A DNA stretch of 64,000 nucleotides from Areca catechu (lineage: Eukaryota > Streptophyta > Magnoliopsida > Arecales > Arecaceae), in NCBI GenBank assembly GCA_021397845.1, contig JAHSVC010000031.1, positions 1,488,001 through 1,552,000 of the forward strand. The letters are read 5' to 3'. Positions 33,400-45,438 of the stretch are shown one piece after another. Numbering within the stretch: the stretch's first letter is position 1; every line of letters starts with the position of its first letter. Both the position numbers and the translations under genes were made by a program. A model generated the notes under the pieces. The model was not told the DNA's origin. It saw nothing but the letters and a program-made list of their open reading frames with translations, and did no database searches.

Positions 33400-34870
33400 G
33401 TTTCCTCCCAGGAAAGGAGAACTTTCAAGAAATATAAGATGGTGAAAGAGAGAGCCCAGAATGTCTCAGCAAGCAGGGGATGCCCTACATCCCAGAGGAT
33501 GAGCCACTGTTGGAGATTATGATATGGCACCTCCCACATTCACTAGGGTAGCAATAATTGGAAGCCCTCATGAATCGAGTGGATGTGTTGTGACTACATG
33601 GTGCAGACCTTCCTAGAAACTGCACTCCAAGGATGATACCCACCAGTGACCTCCAGACATAGTCACCAATCTAGGAGGAAAGAGGATCAACATCAAGAAT
33701 CCACTCGATGTTCCTCTCAGGGCTGGCAATCCTGCGAGCCTCAAAGCTCTCGACATCATAGGTACACGGAGAGCTGGCTCGATAAAAAGAGAGCCCGAAG
33801 GTCTCTTTCAGCTTCCTTTGGTGACTCTACACCAGGAAACACAAGGCAGAGGGAGCACATCACAACTATAAAGAAAAATTCAAAGCACTAGAACTGCAAA
33901 TTTAGAAACTTAACGACCAGCATAGAAGTGATGAAGTTATGGTATATGATTCACAGCGTCCATTCTCCAAGAGAATCATGGAAGAAGTCATTCCCCGCCA
34001 ATTCAAGGTTCCCTAATAGGAAGTATATGATGGAACCACTGACCCTCTCGATCATGGGGGAGCTTCAAGCCATATATGATGATACAGGGAGCCTCTAATG
34101 CCCTGCATTGTCTCACCTTCCTCGCCACTCTTAAGAAAGCAGCTTAATGTAGTATTTGAGCATTCGACTATGTACCATTCATTCTTTTAATGAATAGGAA
34201 AATTTATTTATATCGCATTTCAAGACTTGTTGAAAGATACCATGCAACTCGGATAGCCTCTTCCTACTACAGTAGACCGAAGGAGAAAGTCTCAAAGATT
34301 ATGTCGCAAGGTCTAACTCCACCACTCTCGAGATCCCTAATCTCAATGAATATGTGGCTATGTCTACTATGAAGAAAGGCCTCCAATCATCCAGGTTCAC
34401 CTTCTTCCTGGACAAGAAGTTTCCTACAAGCTATGTCGAACTACTGGCAAGAGCTCAAAATATGCAATGGCTGAAGAGCCAGCAGCGAGCTAATGCTTAA
34501 CTGAAGTGAGGCTAGCCTCCAAGAAAAAGAGCAACAAAGGGTCAGTTCCGCCCGTACCCTCTAACAATGATGCACTGGCTCAACGATGCAGTCCTAAACC
34601 CAAGCCATAAGGTGGCAAGTTCGACTCCTATATTCCTCTCTCTCTTCCAAGGGAGAAAATCCTGATGGAGATAGAGAAGGAAAGTTATCTACAAAGGCCA
34701 CATCCCATGAAAGCATCTCCTGCATTAAGGAATAGAAATAAATACTACCGAATTCCACCGAGACCATGGCTACAATACTGAAGAATGCATTCAACTCAAG
34801 GATGCGATAGAAGATCTGATCAAAAGGGAATACCTGAAAAAATATGTCAGCACCCAGGAATCCTAAACTG
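33400..34870 (+). pseudogene. gag: gag of element E (broken)
   Basis: The capsid start reads VYDGTTDPLDHGG near 34020-34062. Later pieces include FQDLLKDTMQL, LEIPNLNEYVAMSTMKKGL-like text near 34325-34385 and RNKYYRI..TEECIQLKDAI near 34735-34810. These match element A's Gag in order. Frameshifts throughout. Confidence 0.78.
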
Positions 34871-35089
34871 AAGCTACTACCCCCACGAGAGTAGTGAAGA
34901 AGCCAAACTACCCAACCAAAGACCGACTAATGGAAGAGTAGGCATGCTTCATCGACGAACCCACTGGACAAGCAAAGCTAAAGAAGATGCTCCTAAAAGG
35001 TATAAAAGCAATAATACCATAAGCTTCTCCGACGATGACTTATGAGGAGTCCAAACTCCTCATGATGATCCTGTTATAATCTCGGCTAT

Positions 35090-36037
35090 GATAGCCAACT
35101 ATGATGTAAGATGAATTTTGGTTGATAATGGAAGCTCTATGGAAATCTTACTCTATGATGCTTTCCTCAGAATGAATTTGCCCAAAAGTAAACTATAGAG
35201 ATCTCCTATACCTTTGACTGGGTTCGGAGGCAACCAAGTTGGAGAAGAAGGAAAAATTATGCTACCAGTAACCATCAGCACCAACCATTCCAAAAAATAC
35301 TTTCCATTAATTTTATGGTCATACAAATGCCATCAACATAAAATGCTCTCTTGGGGCGATCCACTTTAAACAAGTTCCATGTCATAGTTTCAACTTACCA
35401 TCTCCTGGTGCGGTTCTGCACTAAGAATGGCATTGGAGAAGTAAAAGGAGACCAAAGAGTCATCCAATAATGTATGATGATACAAGACAAATAATCTACC
35501 AACTCCATGATGTTAGAACAATTGGACCTAAGAGATCGGTTAGAGGAATGTGGAGAACCTATGAAAAAATCCATTTCCATACCACTGACCGAAGATGATC
35601 CAACGAGAGTTGTGTAGATTGGAAGTATGCTAGACAAAGAAACAGAGGCAAGGCTGATCCATTTTCTATAGAGCAATGCCGATGTCTTTGCCTGGTCGGC
35701 TTCAGATATGCCTAGAATCCCAACCGAAGTCATTACCCATCAATTAGAAGTCGCCATAGATCACAAGCCTATTAGACAAAAGAAAAGGAATTTCTCTCCA
35801 ACGAGATAGAAGGTGATCGACGAACAGGTAAGCAAGCTTCTCAAAGCTGGATTCATAAAGGAAATACATTATCCTGACTGGTTAGCCAATGTTATAATGG
35901 TTAAGAAAGCCAATGGCAAATATAGAATCTACGTTGACTATACTGATCTTAACAAGGCTTGCCCGAAAGATAGCTTTCCTCTACCAAAGATAGACCAACT
36001 GGTTGACGCCACCACTAGTCATTAGCTATTGAGTTTT
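35090..36037 (+). pseudogene. pol: Protease and first part of RT, element E
   Basis: Protease: LVDNGSSMEILLYDAF near 35118-35165 and PLTGFGGNQVGEEGKIM near 35213-35262. RT: SNADVFAWSASDMPRIP-like text near 35670-35725. An open frame from 35813 reads IDEQVSKLLKAGFIKEIHY, NVIMVKKANGKYRIYVDYTD and LPKIDQLVDATTSH, then a stop and LLSF. Element F begins inside the next codon. Confidence 0.88.
36033..36037 (+). repeat. Target duplication GTTTT, left copy (F in E)
   Basis: Its partner is AAAAC at 47586-47590, the same sequence on the other strand. Confidence 0.9.
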
Positions 36038-36416
36038 TGGTGGGGACACCAGGATCAGACACAGATCACTGGATCTTATATGGTTTACAGATTAGGGTTT
36101 TAGACATATATCATAATTTTGTAAGCAAGAAAGATTGATCATGTGATAAGTTCAGACTAGTTGATAGTGTCTCAACCCTAGTCTAGTATTGAGTCCTGTA
36201 TTTCAGTATGAGTCCAGTATTAGTCTAGTTCATGTACAAGAGAGAAGGATATTCTATTTTGGAGTCCCATCAGGCCTTATCCAGGAGTCATAGGCCACTA
36301 CAATAGCTTATTGGATCTTGTTGGACACCCCAGGGTCCAAGATACTTTCCAGATGCCCTAGATGCCCTCTAGATGCTCTTCAGATGCCCAGAATTCTCTC
36401 CAGATGCTAGAGCATA
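36038..36416 (+). repeat. First 379 bp of the 5' LTR of element F
   Basis: Starts TGGTGGGGACACCAGGATCAG; homologous to the 5' part of F's other LTR (49174 down to about 48800). It ends at AGAGCATA where a G-type LTR begins. The rest of this LTR is at 52140-53351 on the - strand; the two pieces overlap by the 5-bp duplication GCATA. Confidence 0.9.
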
Positions 36417-38290
36417 TGATGCGGGATAGAAAACCAAAACTAAATTATTAAAATTAATAACTAATTAACAGAGAAAATTAGAAACTAATTTTTTATTTTT
36501 TTCAGATTTTTAAAGAAGACTTCAAAGGAGACAATAAAGAAAACTAATCAGTCAATTACCCGTACAAGTAAACCTATAAAGCAATTAAAAAATAGGACCT
36601 GGTGGTTGAGAAACCACGGAAACTAGGATTTGTTTTCAATGAATCAGAAAATAAAGAGAAGGAAATAAATTTCAATTTTACCAATGAAGAAATGCTCCTG
36701 TGAATCGGATCTGATAGAACTCTTAAGTCTCCATGATAGGGTTTCAAGAACTCGATTCCCAGGTTCCGATGTTCCATGCGAAGCTAGTTTGGAGGCAAGA
36801 AAACCTGGTTTCGATTCTTGATCACCTGCACACTCAACAAAGAAAGAAACATGAATTACAAGCAGTAATGGAAAGGAACGAATGAAAGAAATGAGGGTTT
36901 AGAAATTGTGGATTTGGATTTCTTGATGGCTGGATAAATAGGGCCTCATACCCCGCGATGTTTCATAGAACAAAGGAAGGGCCTCACACCCCGTGATGCA
37001 CATAGCAAAGGAATAAAACTTGACAGAATTTCGTTGCATATTGATGAATAATTGATTAATTAAATAGGGGTTGGTGGGATTTTTATAGACTCTCAACCAG
37101 TGATGTAAGGGATATAAACACTAGTCTTGTGCTCCCTTGGACTACAACTCCTAGAATCCTACTCTTGGGTGTCCTGGACTCTGCTTGCTTGGCTAATCTA
37201 GACTCCATTCAAACTGGGTGAAATCTTGAGGCTTCTTATCTCATTTGGGCACCAACTATGAGGATGGGTGAAGTGGACTGATGAATGGCCAAGATTACTT
37301 CTTTGATTGGCCATGATTGGTGGTCTCTAGAATCTGGATATTGAAAGTTCTTGCATAACATAGGACTCTCCAATCTGGATAAGAAAAACTCATGAGTTTT
37401 AGTGGAACTCATGAGCCCTTGAAATTTTGATTTCCTAGTAACTTGACTGCTTCAAACACTTGAGGTAGGAAACCTTGAAACTTCCTCCACTTGGGCGACA
37501 AGATGAAACTCCTTGAAAAAGTGGCCGACTCCTTGGATTTGACATGAACTTCTTGAAGTGAACGGTGACAAAGATGAAGACTCCTTCTACTTTACTCATC
37601 TCAAAAGGAGGGCGCCATTTTTTCTTTCATTTGGCCAACCAAAAATAATAAAACACATGGCATGTGGGATGTCCAAACAAAAGTGACATGGCATGTGTTC
37701 TTGTCCCAAATGAAATATCCAAATGGTGTTGTCCCAATGAAATGTCCAAACATGACATGTGTTGATGTCCAAATCCTTGAAAAGGTGGTGCCAAGAAGAG
37801 ATTGTGACTTGGGCTAGCACATGGGATGTCTTGAGTCTTCAATTGGGTGCACATGGGATGTTGTCTTGGGTCCCCTCTTGTAATACAGGACTCAATGACT
37901 CAACTAATTATATGGGCTCACTGAATAACTAACCACATGATTTAACCAACTAATAACTAATTAAACCAACCATACATTATTAGGCTTTCAAATAAAAACC
38001 TAATTAAAGTTGGTAAAAAGGGCTAATTAAATTGGACTATAAAGATCCTAATTGGATAAATAGGGTTTGACTCAATTGGGGTTTCGACTCAACTTGGTAA
38101 AATGGATTTTATCCAAAAAAAATAAAACCATAATTACAGTTGGTAAAAGGGTTTACCCTAACTAACCAAAATAATAGAATTTAAAATAATATTTACATGA
38201 TAATAGGATTTGGTTCAGGGTTTTACTCACAGGTGATCCACAGGGGTGGGTTCAACTTATCAATTTCTTTTAACCCTGGTGCCCGCACCA
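36417..38290 (-). repeat. 3' LTR of element G'
   Basis: On the - strand starts TGGTGCGGGCACCAGGGTT and ends CTATCCCGCATCA. TATA-like TATAAAAA at 37080-37087. Two GTGTGAGGCCC motifs lie near 36940-36990. Length 1874 bp, matching the 1877 bp of G's LTR once H is removed. Confidence 0.92.
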
Positions 38291-38327
38291 ATTCTCCCTA
38301 GATGGGAGAAACTCGATCTTGTCGAGT
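38291..38327 (-). promoter_or_regulatory. Inverted repeat and polypurine tract before 3' LTR, element G'
   Basis: On the - strand ACTCGACAAGATCGAGT (38327-38311) then TTTCTCCCATCTAGGGAGAA, a perfect TTCTCCC/GGGAGAA stem, then the LTR. Confidence 0.8.
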
Positions 38328-38344
38328 ATGGGTCAACTCCACTC

Positions 38345-39019
38345 TTAAAATAATCTAGTAAGTCAGGGCAACTCTTTGCAAGTCCTTTCTGGTGATCCAA
38401 GAACCATCAGACTCAAGTCACCCTTGCCAACGAACTAGATATTGCTAGTAATCTTTATTCCGGGTAGTGATGATCTTGTCATCCAAGATCCGTTCGATCT
38501 TATCTCTCCGAGCTGGTGGTATGCAGGTGGACACACTTGGGTTGGTTCACTCTCAAGGACATGATTAGGCCCAAATGGCTCACTAGGAATCAACATTGGT
38601 TCCCAATACTCGATAAGGTCTGAAATGTTGAAAGTATTGCTAATGCCTAGTTCAAGTGGCAACTCGAGCACATAGGCATTAGATATTATTTTTCTAATCA
38701 CTTTGTAAGGTCCACTACTACAGCCATATAACTTTTTCATGGTTTCATGTGGGAACCGTTCAAGTCGTAGTCTAACCATTACAATGCTTCCTTTAGTATA
38801 TTCTTTGAGTCTTTTTTTTCTTTTTTCCTTTTTTATTTTTTTTTTTGACATGCATGTAAACCCTAAACTACAATTGAGTTTGATCCTTGTTGGTGGGTGA
38901 CATGTAGATGAAAATGATGCATGGACTCCTACTAAATGCCACGGGATTTTCCAGAAGTAAGTGGCAAACCTAATATGCTGAAAGGATGTATGCAACTTGC
39001 AAACCTCTATAAAATGCAA
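38345..39019 (-). pseudogene. Spacer module fused to integrase C-terminus and chromodomain, element G'
   Basis: An open frame of 194 codons (39019 to 38435) starts MHFIEVCKLHTSFQHIRFAT with YFWKIPWHLVGVHASFSSTC, the spacer module. It passes through a lysine-rich stretch (KKKIKKEKRKKRLKEYTKG) into VMVRLRLERFPHETMKKLYG, GPYKVIRKIISNAYVLELP and FNISDLIEYWEP. A frameshift near 38500 then moves the chromodomain (IERILDDKIITT, YLVRWQG) to another frame, with one stop. This copy shows that the module was translated together with the chromodomain part. Not previously known to me as a named domain. Confidence 0.75.
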
Positions 39020-39173
39020 ACTAATAGTCCTAGAAATGCTGGAAGCTTTAGGAAAAGTAAAAAATAAGAAGTGGATCCAGGGTTAGATTGGAAATAAGAA
39101 GGGGTTTCAGGGAATAGTCCTAGACTAATGGGGTTGACCTTAAAGTTTAGACACTGAATTACATCTACAAGCA

Positions 39174-39560
39174 CTAAAAGTCTACTTGATGGAAAATTGG
39201 GTCACTAATCTTAGGGAAGAGATCTTCAATGGAAACTATAGGGTTGAAGTCTTCCTGAGGGTATTGGACTAAGTAAGTCAAGTCCTTACTAATGTTCTTT
39301 GGTTCTTGAGTTTCAGGACTAAGCTCTACAATTTGGCTTTCTTTTAAAGTCTCCTCAGGTAAAGTTATAGTAGCAAGATCATGATTCTCTTTCTCTAAGT
39401 GTTCTTCCACTACAGCTTCAATCTGGGTATTTTCTGGGTCAACTAATCCTAGGTTAGCTTCAGTCTAGGTATGGTCAAGGTCAGCTAATTCTAGGTCAGC
39501 TATATGTATCTCTTCTTCTTCCTCATACTCATCTACTAAGTTCACCTAAGCTTCATGCAC
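39174..39560 (-). pseudogene. Acidic linker of element G'
   Basis: Glu-rich text such as MEEHLEKENHDLATITLPEE and SIEDLFPKISDPIFHQVDF, with upstream VNLVDEYEEEEEIHIADLEL near 39545-39490. The same linker occurs in D, F and G. Confidence 0.65.
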
Positions 39561-39586
39561 TTCTTCCTCAATGGCATCTTGGTGGA

Positions 39587-40150
39587 CTAATGGAGTAGTA
39601 AGAGTACGTTGGTTAAAGGGCAACTGGCTGGCTCCAGGGTTTTGACTAGGTGCACTAAACCTAGTAGGTTCAGGTTGACATTGAAGTGGAAGTGGACTAA
39701 TACTAGGCTCATATCTAGGGCTACTAAGCCTATGGGGTTCGGGCTGACTAAGGAAACCTGACTAGCACTATGTTGATACCTAGTGGTTATAGGTTTCTTG
39801 GGCTGATAGGACATGGGCATAGATCTATAGGTCATGGATCTGGGTTTGTAGGAGCTGGGTTTATAGGATCTGGATAAGTACTTTTCTCTAAGTTTAAGTT
39901 GCATGTCACTCCAGGTAGTATGGGTATGTCTCTTCTTCATCTGATCATTCTTTCAACATTATCCCAGTAAATTCTAACCTGGCATACTAACTCAAGGTTT
40001 AGCAATCTTAAACATTCTTTCATCAGATACTATTTCCCTCTCAAACATCCAACACCTTCCACACAAGACACTCAACCTCAACCAAGATCAGCAAATGTAG
40101 GTGATGCTAGCCTAAAGTTCCTAGTGACTCTCTCATCTTGTCTATGAAAT
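39587..40150 (-). pseudogene. gag: gag of element G' (broken)
   Basis: FEREIVSDERMFKIAKP near 40055-40005, NLLG.. and the open frame from 39940 with TTWSDMQLKLREKYLSRSYK, then the tail SMPMSYQPKKPITTRYQHSA. Homologous to G at 60360-60900. Stops separate the pieces. Confidence 0.78.
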
Positions 40151-40772
40151 CATAATTGGGTCTCCTCCATGGTGTGTCTCCCGATTGGGTCTAGGTGGGG
40201 CTCTAGGGTTGTAAATCTCAAGTTGACAAGTCTCAGGTTAGGAGGAGGTCAGGAATCAATACTCAATCTATTATTAATCATATCATGGTCAAACCCATAA
40301 TTGTTTCAAACTGATCATTCATGAGGCTCATATAGGTTTCTAGGTGACAGGTTGTCTAATATATAGAGTTAGTGTGGGTACACATCGACTCATACTATAG
40401 GTACATCCTAACCTAGAGATCAAAAAATGATGCAGAAACATTATCATACCCATACAAGCTAAAAACTGCTATCCATGATCAGCAAGGTAAGAGTTTGGGT
40501 TCCACTGCTGTCAAGCAGGAGCCTCGCTAGGCACTCTCAATCTGGAATTGAACAAATCCACATCAAATTAGGAAAAGCCCAGGACTGCTAGACCTAAGAC
40601 ACCAATAAGGCATAAATCTGAAATGAGTGTAATATTTAAAAAAAGGTTGAACCTGACCTGTTGGTGTCCACAGCTCACTAGGGAATAATTCTTTTAATCA
40701 ATTTTGGTAAGGTTCAGGTTCATTATTCAGTTTAGGTGGGAGGTGTTGTGTTGTGGGCTCGGACAGGTGATG
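40151..40772 (-). other. Leader of element G' (partial)
   Basis: Non-coding. Includes the start of gag and, at about 40645-40705, the conserved leader block (AATTGATTAAAAGAATTATT, GTGAGCTGTGGACACC on the - strand). The 5' LTR should follow beyond 40772 but array I starts instead. Confidence 0.6.
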
Positions 40773-42264
40773 TGATGAGGGAAATTTATTTATGGATTAT
40801 TTGGAAAAGGGGAACACCTAAACTAGGACCGTGGGAGGGCTAAGAAGCCTCCCGGACTAGGGCAAAACTGAGACTAAAATCCTAAAATATTTCTGTGTTC
40901 AATTTTCTTGGTGGAGGAACAATGGGATGGGAGGGGAAAAATGGACACTCTAGGACAGAACTCACCTTCAGGAGAGATGTCGCACCTCTAGGGCATCTCA
41001 CCCACCCACTACATGTAATCTAGGGCATCCCACCCATCTAACATGCGGAGCCTAGGACATCCTACCCAAATCGCTACTGGGGCCGTAAAAAATCCCTAAG
41101 GCCTAGAGGGGAACTCAACGAAAGAAATAACTAGGGCCTCGCGTCCCTCGATGCTCGCATGGAGCGAAGGAAGTGTGTCTCGCACCCCTCGATACCTGCA
41201 GGTGAAGAAAGATGGGCCTCCCCAGAACTAGGACTAATGGCTAAACCAAAAATTCTTATCAATCAATCATTACAATTGGGGAGGGGGCCTTTATATAGAA
41301 AAAAACAAAATCCTCTTACTTAGCCTACAAGCAAACCTAAAATAAAAAATAAATCAATCATCTGTGCTACATCAAATTAGTGCTGATCTGCTCTGAGAAA
41401 CGTATTAGCTTGATAAAGTGCTATGAAAAGTATGCTATTTTAAAAAAAGATGCTCTAGAAACCATGCGGAATCAACTCACGGTCGTGCATAGAGGGAGGA
41501 ACAATCTCCGTCAAGCACCGGCGGATGGCTGGCGGCCAGGAAGCGGGCGGCAAACGGGGCCGCGGACGGTGAGCGACGGACGACGGGCGCAGGCTGCAGG
41601 CGGGGTGGCGGCACTTGAGGGAGTGGAATGCATGCTAGAGCATGCCATTTTGGCTTCCCACGGCCATGGGGCCCCGGGTGCCGGTGACGACCTCCGGCGG
41701 CTAGTGAGACCGACGGGCGGTAGGCGACGATAGGAGGGCGGCGGGCAAGTGACGGAGCGGCGGCACGGCATGCACGGGCATGCGTTTTGTCTTCCCGTGC
41801 GCGTGGGGCCCCGGGTGCCAGAGGACGACCTCCACGGCCAGGCGTCGGCCGATGGACGGTGGGCAGGCGGCCGGTAGCAGGCCGACGGTGACAAGCGGCA
41901 GCGGCGACGTGGTGGCGACGGTTGGTCCTCCCACGACCGTCCTTCATCTTCCCATGGGCGTGGGTGGCGGGCGGCCAATTTTCAGGCGAGAGCGGGGCCG
42001 ACGAGCACCAGTAGGCGAGCCAACGGGGGCGGTCGGGGGTCGGGCAGCCTGGATCTGGGGTGGGCGGGCGTGGGCTAGGTTTGGGAATTTAAAAAAATCA
42101 TGGGATAAAGATGGGAAGATGGAAAAGGTAGGGATAATGCAGGATATGTTTGGGATAAACCTGGAATAGTGGGGATAGGTAGAATAGCGAGAATAGGAGA
42201 ATTGAAAAAAATGCGAGAAAAATAAGAAAAAGGAAAAAATCCGGACCTTCATGGATCCCCATCA
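40773..42264 (-). repeat. LTR copy 1 of array I
   Basis: On the - strand starts TGATGGGGATCC and ends TTTCCCTCATCA. TATATAAAG at 41289-41297. The 5' half is GC-rich with a subrepeat of about 138 bp (near 41641 and 41779) carrying GGCTTCCCACGG..GTGGGGCCCCGG. Repeats of the (GTG)TGAGGCCC and ATGCCCTAGA types lie near 40980-41220. Confidence 0.88.
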
Positions 42265-42381
42265 TTCTCATCTCCTCGACCGCAAAGAACTCGACTCCGT
42301 CGAGTTCAAAAATGGAGCACACCCTAATCCACAACTCGCTTTGATACCAAATTGATGGGGGATGAAGCTCTGATACCAAAT
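42265..42381 (-). other. 117-bp interior of minimal element I
   Basis: On the - strand from the left LTR end at 42382: TGGTATCAGAGC, then a CCCCCATCA that looks like a second LTR end, then TGGTATCAAAGC, then ACTCGACGGAGTCGAGT (42305-42289), a GAGGAGATGAGAA purine run and the next LTR at 42264. No coding capacity. Confidence 0.85.
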
Positions 42382-43905
42382 TGTTGAGGGACGGATTCGA
42401 TTTACCCTGGATTATTTGGAAAAGAGCAACACCTAAACAACTAGGACCGTGGGAGGGCTACGAAGCCTCCAGGGACTAGGCGCGAAACTAACACTAAAAT
42501 CCTAAAATAGCTGAACTCTTTTGTTTTCAATTTTCTTGGTGGAGCAACTGAGATGCAGGGTAGGAAAAATGGACACTCTAGGACTGGGAACTCACCTTCA
42601 CGGAGAGACATCGCACTCTAGGGCATCTCACCGACCCCACTACATGTAATCTAGGGCATCCCACCTATCTCACTACATGCGAGCCTAGGACGTCCCAACC
42701 AAATCGCTACCTAGGGCCGTAAAGGAAAATCCCTAAGACCTAGAGGGGGACTCGATACGGGGAAACTGGATAACGGGCCTCGCCCCCCGATGCTTGCATG
42801 GAGCGAAGGAAGTGGGGTCTCACACCCCTCGACACCCACAGTGAAGGAAAGACGGGCCTCAGCCCAGAACCAGGACCAGTGGATAAACCAAAAATTCTTA
42901 TCAATCAATCATTACAAGAGGGGAGGGGCCTTTATTATAGAAAAAACAAACCCGTCAATTATTTAGCCAACAAGCAAACCTAAAATAGAAAATAATTACA
43001 TCAAAATATATGCTACATCAAAATTGGTGCTGATCTGCTCTAAGAAGCATGTTGGCTTGATGAAGTGTTTTGAAAAGTGTGATGCTTTGAAAACTGAGCT
43101 GCTCCAGAATCATGCGGAATCAACTCACGGTCGTGCACAGAGGGAGGAACGATCTGCACCGAACACTGACGGACGGCCAGCGATCGAAAAGCAGGCGCGG
43201 ACGGGCTAGCAGACGGCGAGGCGTGGCGGCGCGAGCTGAGCTGCTGCGGGGTGGCGGTGCAGTGGCATGGCATGCACACAGGCATGCCATTTTGGCTTCC
43301 CACGGTCATGGGGCCCGAGCACCGGTGAGGACCTCCGGTGGCCAGCAAGGACCGAGGGTAGTGGGATGGCGGCAGGCAGCGGGCAGGCGGTGGAGCGGCG
43401 GCACGGAGCACAGCATGGCATGCATGGGCATGTTGTTTCTTCTTCCCACGAGCGTGGGGCCCCGGGTGCTGGCGAGGACCTCCTGCGGCCGGCATGGGCC
43501 AGGGGATGGCGGGCGGGCAACCGCTAGCAGGCCGACGGTGGCAGGTGGCAGCGACGGCCGTGGGCGACGGTTGATCTTCCCACGGTCATCTCCCTTCATC
43601 TTCTCACGGCATGGGTGGCGGACGACCTGTTTTTCGATGAGAGCGGGGTCAGCGAGCACCGGTGGGTGGCCCGACGGGGGCGGCCGGGGGTCGTAGCCTG
43701 ATTTGGGGGGTCGGGGCGGTGGGCTACGATTTGGGAATTTTAAGAACACAGGACAAAGATGAATGAAGATGGAATAAGCAGGGATAAAGTTGGGGATAAA
43801 GCTGAAATAGGGGGATAGGTGGAATAGTGGGAATAGAGAATTAAAAAAATGCAAGAAAAATAATAAAAAATGGAAAAAATCTGGACCTGCCCTGGATCCC
43901 CATCA
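42382..43905 (-). repeat. LTR copy 2 of array I
   Basis: On the - strand starts TGATGGGGATCC and ends GTCCCTCAACA. Same architecture as copy 1, including the GC-rich subrepeat (near 43284 and 43430). Confidence 0.88.
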
Positions 43906-43908
43906 TTT

Positions 43909-45435
43909 TAAAGAGAGACGGACTCAATTTATCCTAGATTATTTGGAAAAGGGGAACACCTAAACAAACTAGGACCGTGGAGGGCTAAGAAGCCTCTCGG
44001 ACTTGGACGAACTGATACTAAAATCCTAAAATAGTAGAACTCTTTGTTTTTAATTTTCTTGGTGAGGAACAATGGATGGTGGGTAGGAAAAAACACTCTA
44101 GGACGAGAACTCACCTTCATAAAGGGACGTCACACCTATAGGCATCTCACCACCCCACTACATGTAATCTAGGGCGTCCCACCATCTCACTGCATGCGGA
44201 GCCTAGGCGTCGCACCCACCCAATCGCTACCTGGGGCTGTAAAGGAAAATTCCTAAGACTTAGAGGGGACTCGATGGGAAAGGGGATAACTTGGGCCTCG
44301 CACCCCTCGATGCTTGCATGGAGCAAAGGAAGTGGGATCTCACACCCTCGACACCCGCAGGTGAAGAAAAATGGGTCTCAGCCCAAACCAGGACTAGTGG
44401 CTAAACCAAAAATTCTTATTAATCAATCATTACAAGAGGCTAGGGGAGGGGGCTTTTTTATATAGAAAAAACAAAACCCCTCAATACTTAAGGCTACAAG
44501 CAAAACCTAAAATGGAACTTAAAATTACATCCAAAATCCTGCACATCAAAATGGTGCTGATCTGCTCTGAGAAGCATGTTGGCTTGATGAAGTGCTCTGA
44601 AAAGTGTGCTACTTTGAAAACTGAGCTGCTTTAAAAATCATGTGGAATCACCTCACGGTTGTTCACAAAGGGAAAAACGATCTCCACCGAGCACCAGCGG
44701 ACGACCGGCAGCCGGGGGAAGCGGGCAGCGGATGTCGGTGGACGGCGAGCGGCGGGTGGTGGGCTGCAAGCAAGGTGATGGCACAGGAGTGGCACGACAT
44801 GCACAGGGCATGCCGTTTTGGCTTCCCACGGTCGTGAGGCCCGGGCACCAGCAAGGACCTCGACGGCCAGCGAGGACTGGCGGGCAACGGGATGGGGGCA
44901 GGTGGGCGGCGGGCAGGCGACGGAGAGGTGGCACGGCATGCACGAGCGTGTCATTTCATCTTCCCATGGGCGTGGGGCCCCGGCACCGGCAAGGACCTCC
45001 GGCGGCCGGCATGGGCCGACGGATGGTGGGCGGGTGGCCGGTAGCAGGCTGACAATGGCATGCTGCAGCGGCGATCGTGGGCGACGGTTGGTCTTCCCAC
45101 GGCCGTCCCTTCGTCTCTACGGGCGTGGGTGGCGGACGGCCGGTTCTTGGCAAGAGCAGGGCCAGCGAGCACCGGCGGGCGGGTCGGCGGTGGTGGCCGG
45201 GGTCGGGCAGCCCGGATCTGGGGGGGCGGGGTGGTGGGCTAGGGTTTGGGGATTTTAAAAATCATGGGAGAAAGATGGAGAAGGTGGAATAAGGCTGGGA
45301 TAAAGCAGGGATAAGTTAGGTATAAAGCTGGAATAGTAGGGTAGGAAGAATAACAGGAATAGGAGAATTAAAAAAATGCGAGATAAATAAGAAAAAATGG
45401 AAAAAAATATCCGAACCTATACTGGATTGCCATCA
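43909..45435 (-). repeat. LTR copy 3 of array I
   Basis: On the - strand starts TGATGGCAATCC. Its end near 43909 is mutated (CTCTTTAA for CCCTCATCA). Separated from copy 2 by about three bases TTT. Subrepeats near 44809 and 44940. Confidence 0.85.
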
Positions 45436-45438
45436 TTT

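Larger units (their letters stand above)
32488..36037 (+). mobile_element. Element E, 5' half: Tat-type Ty3/gypsy retrotransposon
   Basis: LTR, primer site, gag, protease and the first part of RT, all in + orientation. It is interrupted by element F at 36038. The missing 3' half (RT palm, RNase H, aRNH) is at 46305-47590 on the opposite strand and joins in phase at the GTTTT duplication. The integrase and 3' LTR are not in the window. Confidence 0.9.
36417..40772 (-). mobile_element. Element G': G-type chromodomain element, 5' end missing
   Basis: Read on the - strand: leader, gag, acidic linker, spacer module plus chromodomain, inverted repeat and 3' LTR (38290 down to 36417). Its 5' LTR and most of its leader are missing; array I begins at 40773. 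Its 3' LTR abuts F's LTR with duplication GCATA at 36412-36416. Confidence 0.9.

Noticed and set aside
33646..33891. An 81-codon frame in the gag region of element E
   Set aside because: No match to Tat Gag in that frame; the recognisable capsid lies further on in other frames.
36038..38290. Two LTRs in opposite orientation taken at first for one palindromic element
   Set aside because: 36038-36416 matches F's LTR and 36417-38290 matches G's LTR; they are different families joined at a GCATA target site.
41477..41978. Long overlapping frames of 130-156 codons on both strands, rich in Arg, Pro, Gly and Ala
   Set aside because: They lie in a GC-rich LTR block that recurs in each copy of array I with different frame lengths; open frames on both strands are expected from base composition.
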